Below, piece by piece: positions 33,501 through 43,374 of a stretch of 64,000 nucleotides of DNA (position 1 is its first letter; the number at the start of each line of letters is the position of its first letter). The position numbers and the translations under genes were made by a program. This stretch comes from Pegoplata infirma (lineage: Eukaryota; Arthropoda; Insecta; Diptera; Anthomyiidae). The stretch lies in NCBI GenBank assembly GCA_963921195.1, contig OY992536.1:109456778-109520777 (forward strand), read 5' to 3'. The notes under the pieces were generated by a model. It was not told where the DNA came from, searched no databases, and saw only the letters and a program-made list of their open reading frames with translations.

Positions 33501-36500
33501 AAATTTTTTCATTACCATTGATATCAACCAATGGTAATTAAATTTCAATGGTAATGAAAAATTCCCATCTATGATATATACATATTTACAAAATCGATTG
33601 CATTCGCAGGGAATGATAAAAAATCGAATGCATTCGATTTTTCTAAATCGAATGCATTCATTTTTGTTCATTCAATCGAATGAATTCCAAGGACTGCATT
33701 CAATGTTGATTTATGAAATCGAATGCATTCACTGACTATGAAAATTGAATGGCTTTTTTTGAGGATTCATTCGAAAAGGATTTCTTTCATTCTTTAAAGC
33801 TCTGGATACATGTTTGTTTTCGCTGGACATTTGATGTGGAATGCCTTATATGCGCAGTTTCGTTTTAAATAAATAAAAAGGACTACCATCTACAATTTTT
33901 TTTTTTTAAATCAGAGATGTCTTTTAAATTTTTTAAAGAGTTAAGGTGCATATTGTCGCTGCGCCTAAAAATGGAGTCATGTGTTTTGGGGCAAGTGTTC
34001 AGGAGAGCAAAAAAACTGTTTATTTTCGCCCCTTCGCGATTTTTTTTTAAAGTTTGTTCTATAAAAAATTCTTGTACCGATATGCTATCCACAAACTACA
34101 AAAAAAGTATGAAACATTTAACGGTTTTCCCGTGGTGCAGAAATTTTCAAAAAACATACACTTAACTCCTTTTTTAAGTACTTTTTGGAACAAAATTTAA
34201 ATAAAATGGAAATATTTTTTACACATAACTCCTTTTGTTTACAAAACCATTCTTATTGTTAATTTCTTTTCGAGAGGGACAAAGACTAAATATAGATTGT
34301 TGGCGGTTTAAAGCGACATTAGTTAGACAAGGTCCTTAAAATTTTGGTATTTAAAAGATCTTCACTAAACAGCGAACAACAGATTTTTCGCAAAACTGGT
34401 GCTAATTTTTTGTTTTTTCTTGTAAATATTCAAGAGCTTTGGCATAAATTGACATCTGCGAAAGATGCGGTACTTTAGATACTAAAATTTTCCGCCGTTA
34501 ATGATTTAATTGCTTTCAGAAGGCTTTATTACCCGCGATTTAATATTTAGATAACAGGATGAAAATTTGCAAATATTTTTAAAAAAATCTTGACAAATTC
34601 ATTTAAAATACTTTGATGCTATGTGTTAACCTCATATTACTAAAAAAGTGGTCCATTTTGTCACGTTCTGTTACTTTTTTATCAAAAAAAGTTATGTGTA
34701 GCTTAACACATAACTCTTTTTCAGACCATTTTTAGTATGACGAACACATAGCTACTTTTACTAACTTTTAAACCAATCAAGATATCAAAAAACGGTTTAG
34801 TGAGTAAACGTATGACCAATAGGGGATCATAAAGATGTAATAAAAAAAATTTAAAAAACTACACATGACTCCATTTTTAGGCGCAGCGACGATATTCTGT
34901 TTGTGCTCACGTGAAAAAAATCTGTCAAACTCCAAACAAAAAATATTTTTGGCAACTCGGATATTTATAGGGAAATCGTTTAAACTGATTTAAAGTATAT
35001 TTAAAAATTTTCACGTAAAAAACAACTTACTTAGCTTTGGGCTAAATTTTGGAAATATCTCAAACACGTTCCTGAGACAGGCTATAGTTAAAGTTTTAGC
35101 TATAATTTAATATATATCTACTAGGGGGCGCTGCATGACCCTTTTTTAAAACTTTCAATGTTTCTGATTTAGGGTCGAACCAGAATCAAATTGCTTCACG
35201 TAGGACGTAAAAAAACAAAAGCAAACACATTCAATTTAAAGTTTTTACGCCCGTTTGATTTACAGTATTGGCCAAAACTAAAGCACCCCCAGTGAATTTT
35301 TTTTTAGATCATAATTTTTTGTCATAAAAACTCTATTTTTAATTGTTTGTCTATTGTTTAATTTGTTTTTCGTATTTTTTTATTGATAAACAAAAACTGT
35401 GGAAGTCATCGTTCTATAAAAAATAAGTTATAACCAAATAAAACGGAAAATATGGCGAACAAAACTAAAGCACCCCTTCATGAAAAATAAACAAAGACAA
35501 CTTAAAAATAATAATTTGTTGCAAATCCATTCCATCCCTTATTATATCATGGGACTTGAATAGATCAATAATTCCATTAAATCTATGAATAAGCCGAATT
35601 CCTTGACCAGAGAAGCAATCCCAGACCATTAAATTCCCCCTTCCGTGTTTGACCGTTGTTTTGCAATACTTAAATTAAAAATGGTCTGGTATTGCTTCTC
35701 TGGCCAAGGAATTCGGCTTATTCATAGATTTGATGGAATTATTGATCTATTCAAGTCCCATGATATAATAAGGGATGGAATGAATTTGCAACAAATTATT
35801 AATTTTAAGTTGTCTTTGTTTATTTTTCAAGAAGGGGTGGTTTAGTTTTGTCCGCCATATTTTCCGTTTTATTTGGTTATAACTTATTTTTTATAGAACG
35901 ATGACTTCCACAGTTTTTGTTTATCAATAAAAAATACGAAAAACAAATTAAACAATAGACAAACAATTAAAAATGGAGTTTTTATGACAAAAAATTATGA
36001 TCTAAAAAAAATTCACTGGGGGTGCTTTAGTTTTGGCCAACACTGTAGGTACCTCACATTTGAATTTTATAAAAGAAAAATTAATATGGCGTTACGCCTT
36101 ACGTGACGTAATTTGATTCTGGTTCGACGCTTATAGGTCTATATATTGATTAGTGATCGATTCTAAGACATTCTAGTGATGTCCCTCTGTCTGTTGAAAT
36201 GGTGATGACGGCCAACATATTACACAGATATGACTGAAACTTAACATAGTTACTTTTTGTTGTCCCGAGAAGTTTGGTATTACATTTGAGCGATATCGCA
36301 TCAGCGGTTTTAAAAGTTACGAAAGAAATTTTAAGGACACATCGAAAATATTGGTACATTTAACATAAACTAAAAATACAAAATGCTCTAATTAGGCTGC
36401 TGGTTGACATATGTGAACAGAATTCAGTATCAAATGGTGCTCGATTCGGGAATACTCTTTCACCATTCACCCAATTTTAAAAAAATCGATATCCTTTCGA

Positions 36501-37512
36501 GTTTTAAGATTTTAAAATTTTTTTCTTAAATTATTGGAGATATAAACTGAAATCATGAACTAACAAGAAAATTATAATCTTAAAATTCGAATGAATATCA
36601 AATTTTTAAAAATTAGGTGAAAGAGTACTCCCGAATCGGGCACATTATTACAAACTCCATAGATTCAACCCAAATGGATTCGCTTAATAAAGGGTAAAAA
36701 AATCAATGCGACCGGATTATTAAAAAAAAAAACTATAAAGCGATATATCTTGCGGAATATATCTCACCGATCATCAATTTTTCTTTCGTTGGAATATGCA
36801 TGATGAGGTCTATCAATGACGTTAATTTTTTAAAAATTTGGAGTAATGGCAGTATTCTAGAGTTAAACCCGACTCAGACTAGACATCAGAATTTTTTCCC
36901 TGATTCAATCTGTCACTCAAATGATTATCTTTAACATACTTTCAATTAGTATACTTACTCGACAAAACTATGTTGTTGCAAATCAGCAAAACAAAAACCA
37001 AACATGCCCCAAACATCACCGACAAAGAATTTAATACCCTTATCCCGACATATATTGTCAATTCGCACCAGTTCATTATTTGGTGCTCCTATAACCACTA
37101 CGACATCGAAATCCTCAAAGAATTTTGCATCTTTTTCCGATAACGACTGAGTATCTGCAGATATTTCGACCATTGGATTTAAAACTTTAGCTCTTTCAAT
37201 GGATGCTTCGGCTCGATTTGTACCCAGAGAAGAACGGGCCGCCAAAAACTGTGAACAGAAATCCTCTTCTGTAACTATTTGGTCATCGTTCAGTTTGACA
37301 GAATGTACACCGGATAATATAATGTTTTTGGTAACTTCCGCTCCAACCCCGGATAGACCAGAAATTAATACTTTGGCAGTGCGTAAACGCTTTTGAGATT
37401 CCAGGCCCCACAAACGAATTTGTCTATCGTACAATTCATTTTCCGTCTCCGTTAGCTCTATTTCAGAATTTCCATTTTCTTTTGTATTGTCTACTTCCAT
37501 TTGTTCACCCAT
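24519..37512 (-). CDS. Aos1: SUMO-activating enzyme subunit 1 (E1 small subunit)
   Basis: Exon 1 is 37512-36959 and exon 2 is 24993-24519; together 342 residues (human SAE1 has 346). Residues 28-36, YDRQIRLWG, hold the conserved arginine that contacts ATP in the Aos1-Uba2 heterodimer, and 52-60, GLSGVGAEV, is the glycine-rich nucleotide loop of the ThiF/E1 fold. NRAEASIERAKVLNPMVEIS and IKFFVGDVWGMFG follow; exon 2 supplies the adenylation-domain end with AAAVVGGVLAQEIIKVV. As expected for this half-E1, no catalytic cysteine domain is present. The junction (GTCGA then GTAAGT; CTGTAG... acceptor on minus) restores FVEEDTVK in frame. The 12-kb intron is entirely repeats nested several deep. Confidence 0.96.
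25450..27169. mobile_element. hAT-like element, 8-bp duplication ATCTTATC
   Basis: Ends CAGACCTGTAAA and (reverse strand) CAGACCTGTGAA, flanked by ATCTTATC at 25442-25449 and 27170-27177. The subterminal regions repeat AAGTAAGTAAAA/TTTACTTACTT motifs. No intact transposase frame is seen; 25800-26640 is AT-rich and unassigned. A pogo-like MITE is nested at 26688-26996. Confidence 0.85.
26688..26996. mobile_element. Pogo/Tigger-like MITE, TA duplication
   Basis: Ends CAGTTGAACCTCGATTATCC and its inverse, flanked by TA. The CAGTxGAACCTCGATTA terminus is characteristic of pogo/Tigger elements (Tc1-mariner superfamily). The interior has GCACGG and GGTTAATAGAGG repeats and no gene. Confidence 0.85.
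28121..29792. mobile_element. hAT-like element with demonstrable empty site
   Basis: Ends TAGAGTTTCTG and CAGAAACTCTA. Flanks are ATAGCATA (28113-28120) and TTAGCATA (29793-29800), an 8-bp duplication with one change. The uninterrupted target is present at 41213-41220. Inside are CGGTTTCGGTTA motifs near both ends and two direct copies of TGACATACTGCTGACCATC near 29186 and 29226. Confidence 0.88.
28540..29032. mobile_element. 493-bp CAC-ended MITE, TA duplication
   Basis: Ends CACACAAAAAAC and (reverse strand) CACAGAAAAAAATTG, flanked by TA at 28538-28539 and 29033-29034. The interior is rich in TTGATTAAAA/AATCAA motifs. It is the innermost layer of a four-deep nest. Confidence 0.8.
31029..31891. 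mobile_element. CCCTGGCAGAAA-ended element
   Basis: Left end CCCTGGCAGAAAATGCCAAC; right end (reverse strand) CCCCAGGCAGAAAAATACG. A relative with CCCAAGTAGAAA ends is at 49721-51024. It contains the dispersed repeat 31220-31410. The AT-rich stretch 30048-31028 before it has no gene I can support. Confidence 0.6.
31220..31410 (+). repeat. Dispersed repeat shared with 17585-17765
   Basis: Same block order as the copy at 17585: CTTGATAG, AAACTTGACACCTTTTATG, GTGAGGAAGTGTCTTAAAC, GTCACTGGGCCTATCCCTT. Confidence 0.55.
32410..33804. mobile_element. hAT-like element, 8-bp duplication GATACATG
   Basis: Flanked by GATACATG at 32402-32409 and 33805-33812. Ends CAGAGCTTCGAAGGA and (reverse strand) CAGAGCTTTAAAGAA. 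Many GAATGCATTCGAT palindromes lie inside both ends. A second hAT-like element is nested at 32933-33573. No transposase frame. Confidence 0.87.
32933..33573. mobile_element. Nested hAT-like MITE, 8-bp duplication ATATATAC
   Basis: Flanked by ATATATAC at 32925-32932 and 33574-33581. Ends CATAGATGGGACT and (reverse strand) CATAGATGGGAAT. The interior is almost entirely AATTACCATT and AATGGTAATT motifs. Confidence 0.87.
33953..34900. mobile_element. Element with 30-bp inverted ends (GTCGCTGCGCCTAAAAATGG)
   Basis: The left end GTCGCTGCGCCTAAAAATGG continues into AGTCATGTGT; the right end is the exact inverse at 34866-34895. Flanks ATATT/GATATT hint at a short duplication but are ambiguous by one base. 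The interior repeats ACATAACTCCTTTT. Class unknown. Confidence 0.75.
35171..36130. mobile_element. GGGTCGAACC MITE, copy 2, split by a Tc1-like insertion
   Basis: Ends match copies at 5450-5625 and 47004-47180. The GTTTGATTTAGGTAC core of those copies is interrupted here at TA by the element 35263-36045. Confidence 0.8.
35263..36045. mobile_element. Tc1/mariner-like fold-back, TA duplication
   Basis: Ends CAGTATTGGCCAAAACTAAA and (reverse strand) CAGTGTTGGCCAAAACTAAA, flanked by TA. Arms of about 365 bp are near perfect inverses around a short centre near 35630-35675. TA with CAGT ends is the Tc1/mariner pattern. Empty targets exist at 5535-5550 and 47085-47100 (reverse). Confidence 0.85.
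36130..36365 (-). repeat. Fragment of the TATACCCTCC dispersed repeat
   Basis: Contains GATCGATTCTAAGACATTCT and GATGTCCCTCTGTCTGTTG as in the copy at 46062-46672, same orientation; the ends are missing. Confidence 0.65.
36437..36643. mobile_element. Palindromic MITE, copy 2 (TGCTCGATTC ends)
   Basis: GTGCTCGATTCGGGAATACT to its inverse, with CACCATTCACC and ATTAGGTGAA inside, matching 3586-3794. Confidence 0.75.
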
Positions 37513-37825
37513 ATTGTAATTTATAAATAGGACTCCTTTTAATCACAAACTGATTTTTTCCCCCAAAACAAAATTTAGCAAAAAATTGTGAAAATCGCGT
37601 CGTCTGCACAAAAATGCCGACTATCAGTGCTGCCAATATTTAAAAATTGTTAAATCTGTTTCTGTAAAAAACAGAGATGTTTAACAAACATCCCTGCAAA
37701 CAATTGGACAAGATAATCACACAAGTCACAATTTGTTCGGAAAACAAGCACCACAAATCGTTTTTGAGCATAAATAAAGTTTAGCGAACTTTGTTTAAAT
37801 TAAAAAAAATATATATATGACCTTA
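37513..37825 (-). promoter_or_regulatory. Aos1 upstream region
   Basis: Contains the Aos1 leader and proximal promoter by position. No TATA, DRE or other named element stands out by eye. Confidence 0.4.
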
Positions 37826-38448
37826 AAGCCGCATTCACAATGTTGGAGTACTCCAATCTGTGGAAAATTTTATACCTTTTCCTTTTGCACTTTCATATTT
37901 TTGAATTTGACTATCTTTTTTCAATTCACTCCAGAGTCAAACATGTTCTACTCTGGAGTTCCAATCTGGAGTTAACAGAGCCTATGTTAACCGTTAACAG
38001 AGAAAAAATACACCTCTGCAAAAGTGCCATCTCTAATAATGTCATAAAAAAATAATAAACAAAACAAAAATTGCGTTAATTTAAAAATAAAATGTTACAA
38101 AAATTAAAAAAATACAAAAATTTTAATTTTAGAATTATGTGGCTAAAATTTAAAAGGATATTTTCCCAAAATTGCAAAGCATGTAAGTAATATGTCAACA
38201 ACAATGTGACAGAACTCCACTCTATATTATGCACGGTTAACATTTCAATCTGTGCCATGGATTGGATTGACTCTGACATTGTGAACGTAGCTTAAACGCT
38301 CCGACACAATGTCGGAGTACTCTGTACTACGGAGTACCATCTCTAAAAATAGAGATACCATCATACAAAAAACGTGTAAGTGCGAAAGAAAAAAGGGACA
38401 AAATCCATTCTCTGGCACAGAGTACTCCGTCATTGTAAATTCAGCTTA
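37826..38448. mobile_element. Fold-back element with GGAGTACTC motifs
   Basis: Left GCCGCATTCACAATGTTGGA and right (reverse strand) GCTGAATTTACAATGACGGA ends are inverse. Further inverse ACTCTGGAGT and CACAATGTCGGAGTACTC blocks lie inside (38275-38330), suggesting two fused or tandem copies. The stretch 38449-39395 beyond it is AT-rich with a GGGGTGGGGGG patch and no gene I can support. Confidence 0.55.
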
Positions 38449-39395
38449 ATCCTTGGACTGATAGATTTAGAGTGTGGTGTTCAAACACGTGGGGACGTAC
38501 CCCGTTTGGGAGGGGCACGAGTTTAAAGTTAAAGTGGTTTTTCTTAAATATTGCAAAAACTACTTATCCGATCAAGATGGTTATGGTATTATTAGAAAGG
38601 GTAATTTAAGACCTTTCCAACGGTAGTTTAATTAACCTTTTAAGCGATAAAAATTGATTTAAAAAATTTTAACTAGACTTTTTTACAAAATGCTTATTAT
38701 CTCAAAATCGCACGTATATAAACATTTTTTTGTCTATATAGGCTTGTAGCCAAGATATTAAGCTTTCATTTGCGCCAAAAAACAAAAAACAGGGAGGGGA
38801 AAGACTCTTTCCTCTCTTTCTGATACACAACAAAATCAGAATTGCCGCAATTAAAATTGCCTAATGTAAATTCGGTCAGAAGTTTTTTTAAATATTTGTT
38901 GCACAACCGCACCGAATAGGGGGGTGGGGGGTTTGCCAAACATACGTAGACATTTGAATTAAGCCTGAATTACTTTAAACGTGCATGAAACGTATACTCT
39001 TAAGCAAAATTCAGTAAGCACGTTTAATTCAGGCTTTAGTAATAAAGTACTTATACGTTCTGGGTGAAATTAAAAAAAAGCTTTTCGCTCCAAAAAGCTA
39101 TTGTATGTTTGTAATTGACAAATATTTCTGCTCTCTAGCCCTTTTAAAAACAGAGACATTAAGGGTAACGATTTTAGTACTTATTTAATTTTTGATCCAT
39201 CTTGTTTTACATTTGCTTAATATTCTGTTTGGAATTTTTCTAGATCCTATTCTATATCTGGTTCAAAACTGGATATTGCGAGAAAGATTTATAATTAGTC
39301 CGTGGTTTATTGTTATATAAGCTGTCCCAAAAGCGATGTTTTTTAACATTTTTACTTGTTTTTAAATTTTTGGGTTACAAAAAAAACATGTTCTA

Positions 39396-40170
39396 CACCA
39401 TTTCTAATTGTATTTTAAAATTTTCCAATTTAATTTTAAAATTTTCGATATACATCTGAAAATTTTAAAATACTCAAATGTATTTTTAAATTGCCCAAAT
39501 ATATTTTAAAATTGTCCAAATGTATTTTAAAATTGTCCAAATATATTTTAAAATTTTCCAGATGAATTTTAAAAATTTCCAAATGTATGTTACAATTGTC
39601 CAAATATAGTTTAAAATTGTACAAATGTATTTTAAAATTGTCCAAATATAATTTAATATTGTTCAAATACATTTTACAATTTTCCATATGTATTTTAAAA
39701 TTGTCCAAATGAATTTCAAAATTATCCAAAAGTGTTTTAAAGTTTTCCAAATGTAGTTTAAAATTTTCAAAATGTAGTTTAAAATTTTCCAATTCTATTT
39801 TAAAATTATCCAAATCTATTTTAAAATTATCCAAATGTAGATTAAAATTTTCCAAATGTATTTTAAAAATTACATTTGAAAAATATTAAAATTCATGTGG
39901 ACAATTTTAAAATATATTTTGATAATTTTAGAAAATTTTAAAGTACATTTGGACAATTTGAAAATACATTTTGACAATTTTAAATATATTAAGACAATTT
40001 TATGATACATTTGGACAAATTTAAAATATGTTTGGACAATTTTAAAATATATTTGGATGATTTTAAAATATATTTGGACAATTTGAAAATTCATTTAGAA
40101 AATTTTAAAAAAATCATTTACAATTTAAAAATTTCGTTTGAAAAATTTTAAAATACAATTGGAAATAGTG
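39396..40170. mobile_element. Fold-back element built from the 21-bp minisatellite, copy 2
   Basis: Ends CACCATTTCTAATTGTATTT and (reverse strand) CACTATTTCCAATTGTATTT, flanked by TA at 39394-39395 and 40171-40172. The left half repeats CAAATGTATTTTAAAATTGTC; near 39870 the unit flips and the right half is inverted. The 139- and 74-residue open frames across it are artefacts of a unit length divisible by three. Confidence 0.85.
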
Positions 40171-40374
40171 TATAACAGATTGTTTTAGAATCGATTCCAA
40201 CAAATTTTTCTGGGACATGGTGTGAAATCTTTAATTTTTTAAAAAGAGAAATGTTATGATAAATTAATCTATGTATTAATAATGTATTTTTTTTTTTTTT
40301 TTTGACATTAGTTAATCGAACTGAACTATTATATTTAGGTGTAAAAAAAACTATCCTATTTAACAATTGACAAA

Positions 40375-40850
40375 TCAGTACAAATAAACACCAAATACGG
40401 TGGTAACACAAAACAGACTAGAATTTGTAAATATATCCGATGTTTGGGAATCGGATTCCGCATCCCAACAACATTTGCAATAGTAATGACATCCAGCTCC
40501 CAGCTGTTGGCCCAACATAACTTGCACCACGTACTTATAGCGAGGCATGACTATGCGATCCTTGATCGCATTATTAATACCATCAGCAATATCTCTGGTC
40601 CAATGACGAACATCATCAATATTATATGTTTTACCTAAAATTGTATGCATATTTAGTTGTATTAAGGGTTTCAAATAAATACCATATTGCTTAACAAACC
40701 TTGCAATTTTTCAGCCATTATTTCTCGTATGATTTCCTTAATACAACTTCCTTTAAAAGTTTCACCTAATGATGGGCGCATCTTGTAAGATGTTACTGCA
40801 GCCGCTGGCTGTGTATCACTTTGTTGAGGTAAAACATCTTCCAGGCCCAT
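40375..40850 (-). CDS. DYNLT2B: Tctex1-domain dynein light chain (DYNLT2B/TCTEX1D2-like)
   Basis: Exon 1 is 40850-40700 and exon 2 is 40634-40375; 136 residues (human DYNLT2B has 142). The start MGLEDVLPQQ sits in a good fly context (CCAAAAATGG). Exon 1 has the family's SYKMRPSLGETFKGSCIKEI block; exon 2 has RYKYVVQVMLGQQLGAGCHY, then CCWDAESDSQTSDIFTNSSL and FCVTTVFGVYLY, the complete Tctex1 fold. The junction restores KLQGKTYN in frame across a GTTTGT donor and a TTTTAG acceptor. In vertebrates this protein is a light chain of dynein-2, used for retrograde transport in cilia; the same role in fly sensory cilia is inference. The intron is 65 bp. Confidence 0.92.
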
Positions 40851-41109
40851 TTTTGGTTTTGACTTTGATGTATCCGTTTTTGTTTAAATTATTCCTTATT
40901 TCCTTTTTTTCTATTTTGCTTTTTGTTGTCATGGGCATTAATTTGTTTATTGTTTGTTTATACAGGCGGAAATATATTGTTATCGTTTCTTCACAATCAC
41001 GGCAGCAAGCAGCAGCTTCATCACCACATGTATCATATTCAAAAGCTGCTTGTTGTGAAACTAGAACTATGATATTATAATTACAATTAGAGCGGAAAGC
41101 AAAAAAAAT

Positions 41110-41290
41110 AACATAGAGTAAAGAATATATCAGAGATTTTGATAGGCCCCAAAACAATATGTCACTTTATATAAATTGGTTCTCTTAATGTTTAAGAGAG
41201 TTTTTACATGCAATAGCATAGGCAACATTAAGAGAACCAACTTATTGAGAGAGGAAATTAAATGGTAGCCAACCAACCTGATACCCACTG
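41110..41290. repeat. AGGCCCCAAAACAATATG repeat, uninterrupted copy
   Basis: Same as 28010-29870 but without the 1.67-kb insertion: GCAATAGCATAGGCAACATT is continuous at 41211-41230. It is the empty site for the element at 28121-29792. Confidence 0.85.
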
Positions 41291-41528
41291 AAAAAAACGA
41301 GCGATTAATTTTATGGTCCCAACCACAGTACATAAGTAGTCGGTTCACAGAGTTGCATTTGATGTGTGCAAGTATTAGTGAACGCACACGGTGTAACTTT
41401 TGACGTTTCATACAAAACGTAAACAAACAACAAAAATACATACACAAAAGCTTACACGTACAGGCACACATACAATAGGCAGCGATGATAATTCTGTACT
41501 AAAAACCATGCCACCATATTGGAAAGCA

Positions 41529-41636
41529 CGCAATTAGCACCATTGTTTGCATACTAGTCTGTACTGTGGTTCCAACAAACCACAACAAACCACAGTCACA
41601 GTACAGACTAGTATGCAAACACTGGTGCTAATTGCG
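41529..41636. repeat. Strong hairpin, about 42-bp arms
   Basis: CGCAATTAGCACCATTGTTT and the continuing GCATACTAGTCTGTACTGTGG are mirrored by their inverse at 41594-41636 around an about 22-base loop of CAACAAACCA repeats. One base separates its end from the TA into which element A inserted. Confidence 0.8.
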
Positions 41637-41927
41637 TACACGCAAAAAAAAATCTGTGTCGGAGTGAGCAAAAATCTGGCATAATTTTACCAAGAATATG
41701 CTAAAACTACAACCGACGAAGTAGTTTTCGTAATTTAGCCAAAACACTTATGTAAAAAATTTTGAAGAAAATGCTAATGCTATTTAAGCAAAAACTTGGT
41801 AAAATATACCAAAAGAAATATGGTGAAATATACCAAAATTATTAGAAAAGGTGACTAAAAATAATGCTAAAAATTTCCACATTTATGCTAAAATAAATTT
41901 TCTATAAAATTTTTGTAAAAATTTGTA

Positions 41928-42696
41928 CACTCATAGAAATATCTTAGTAGAAAAATTAGTAAACCCATTGTAGATCAAGTTTTACAGAATTTAACAAAAA
42001 TCAATGTTGATATTACAAAATTCAATAGTTGAAAAATACATAGTTGGAAAAAGTTGTATAAAATATAAGTACATGAAATGTGCAACACTGTTTTTGCTGA
42101 TCGCCATTTGTAAATTTTTGTTGTCTTGTACGGAAGGGATGTTTCTCAAAAAAAATCTTTTTTATTAGAAAATATTTGGTGAGTAATTAAATATATTTGT
42201 TATTTAATTCATTAATAAAGCAATTTTTTATTTTTTTTTTTTTTTGATAGCAATTTGTGATTTGGAATCTTTCTAAAAACTCTAGAAGCTAATCACGTAA
42301 AATGATTACCGACAGCAAAACAACAGCGAAATACATCACAGTCCAAGGAAACAAAAAATATCATCTAAAAACAAATTAAGTTTATGTGAAAATAATGAGT
42401 TAATGAAAACCACAAAAAAATATTGTGAAAATATCCAATTAAATAAAATAACATTTACAACACAAATAAGAATTTCATTTTAATAAATAAAATTGCATGA
42501 ATATACAAAACAAAACGAGTATGATTAACAAAAACACGAATAGAACCAACAAAAATACGAATTAATCAGCTTTTACAAAAACTGACAACAATTAATGTTG
42601 AAATCAACATAAATATTTGTAGGGTCAAAATCAACAATGGTTTCTGTTGAATTTACTACGATTTTCTTTGGGAATACAATGATTTTTGGTTGAGTG
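41928..42696. mobile_element. 769-bp CAC-ended element in A, TA duplication
   Basis: Ends CACTCATAGAAATAT and (reverse strand) CACTCAACCAAAAAT, flanked by TA at 41926-41927 and 42697-42698. The intact target is in element C at 63370-63371. The interior has GTTGAAATCAACA motifs and no gene. Confidence 0.88.
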
Positions 42697-42748
42697 TATA
42701 TTTGTTGAATTTAAAATTTTCACAGAATAAATCCATATTAATATAATA

Positions 42749-43294
42749 GTGGAGCTCACATCATTTGCTTTTTGGCTGATAAACGGTGCAAACTTGATAA
42801 ACTAGGAATATTTGCAAAGTGTGCAAAGTCACAACAACAAATTATATGGGTTTGACATTTCATTTGCACTTGCATTTATCCTCACGAATTTATTCATATC
42901 CTCACAAAAAAACAAGTGTATATTTCATTTGCACACGAAAATAAAATATATCTGTGAGGAAATAACAAACAGAGTTGCATTTAATTTGACATTTGAACAA
43001 TCATAAAAATATTTTTAATTAAAATGTGGTGTTTGTTTAAAAAAAATAATTAAATCAATTAACAAAATAAGAAAAATGTTTTTATTAAGTAAAAAAATAA
43101 ATAAAATGATAGTAAACGATGTTAAGAAAATTGTTTTGTCTTCTTCTTAACTCTTGTTTGGATGTGTGCGTGTGAAAAAATAAAATTTATATCAGTTTCC
43201 AATTGAATAAAACTGGGACGCTCACAACAAGTAACAAAATAATTTATTTTATCTGCATAATATGGAAATCGGGTGCAAATGACGTGAAAACCAC
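42749..43294. mobile_element. 546-bp MITE in A, 5-bp duplication TAATA
   Basis: Ends GTGGAGCTCACATCATTTGC and (reverse strand) GTGGTTTTCACGTCATTTGC, flanked by TAATA at 42744-42748 and 43295-43299. The intact target is in element C at 63417-63421. The superfamily is unclear. Confidence 0.88.
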
Positions 43295-43374
43295 TAATAA
43301 ATGTTGTGTAGGATTTTATTTACCACCGACCAACTGACCCTTTATGTACAATTTTCTCCAGTGACTGCTGCCTA

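Larger units (their letters stand above)
41639..43374. mobile_element. Element A, left part (CACGC-ended, non-autonomous)
   Basis: Starts CACGCAAAAAAAAATCTGTG after TA (41637-41638). Its first 300 bp match element C (63082 on) almost base for base, and its first about 200 bp match the left end of element B. It is interrupted by 41928-42696, 42749-43294 and then, at TA 43373-43374, by B. It resumes at 62248. Without insertions A would be roughly 1.3 kb, a deletion derivative of B. Confidence 0.85.

Noticed and set aside
39436..39855. 139-residue open frame rich in NFKIHLD repeats
   Set aside because: It is the 21-bp minisatellite read in one frame; the unit is divisible by three so several frames stay open on both strands.
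40816..41157. 113-residue minus-strand frame with a cysteine-rich stretch upstream of the dynein light chain
   Set aside because: It overlaps the DYNLT2B start in another frame and runs into a dispersed repeat; more likely leader sequence plus chance.
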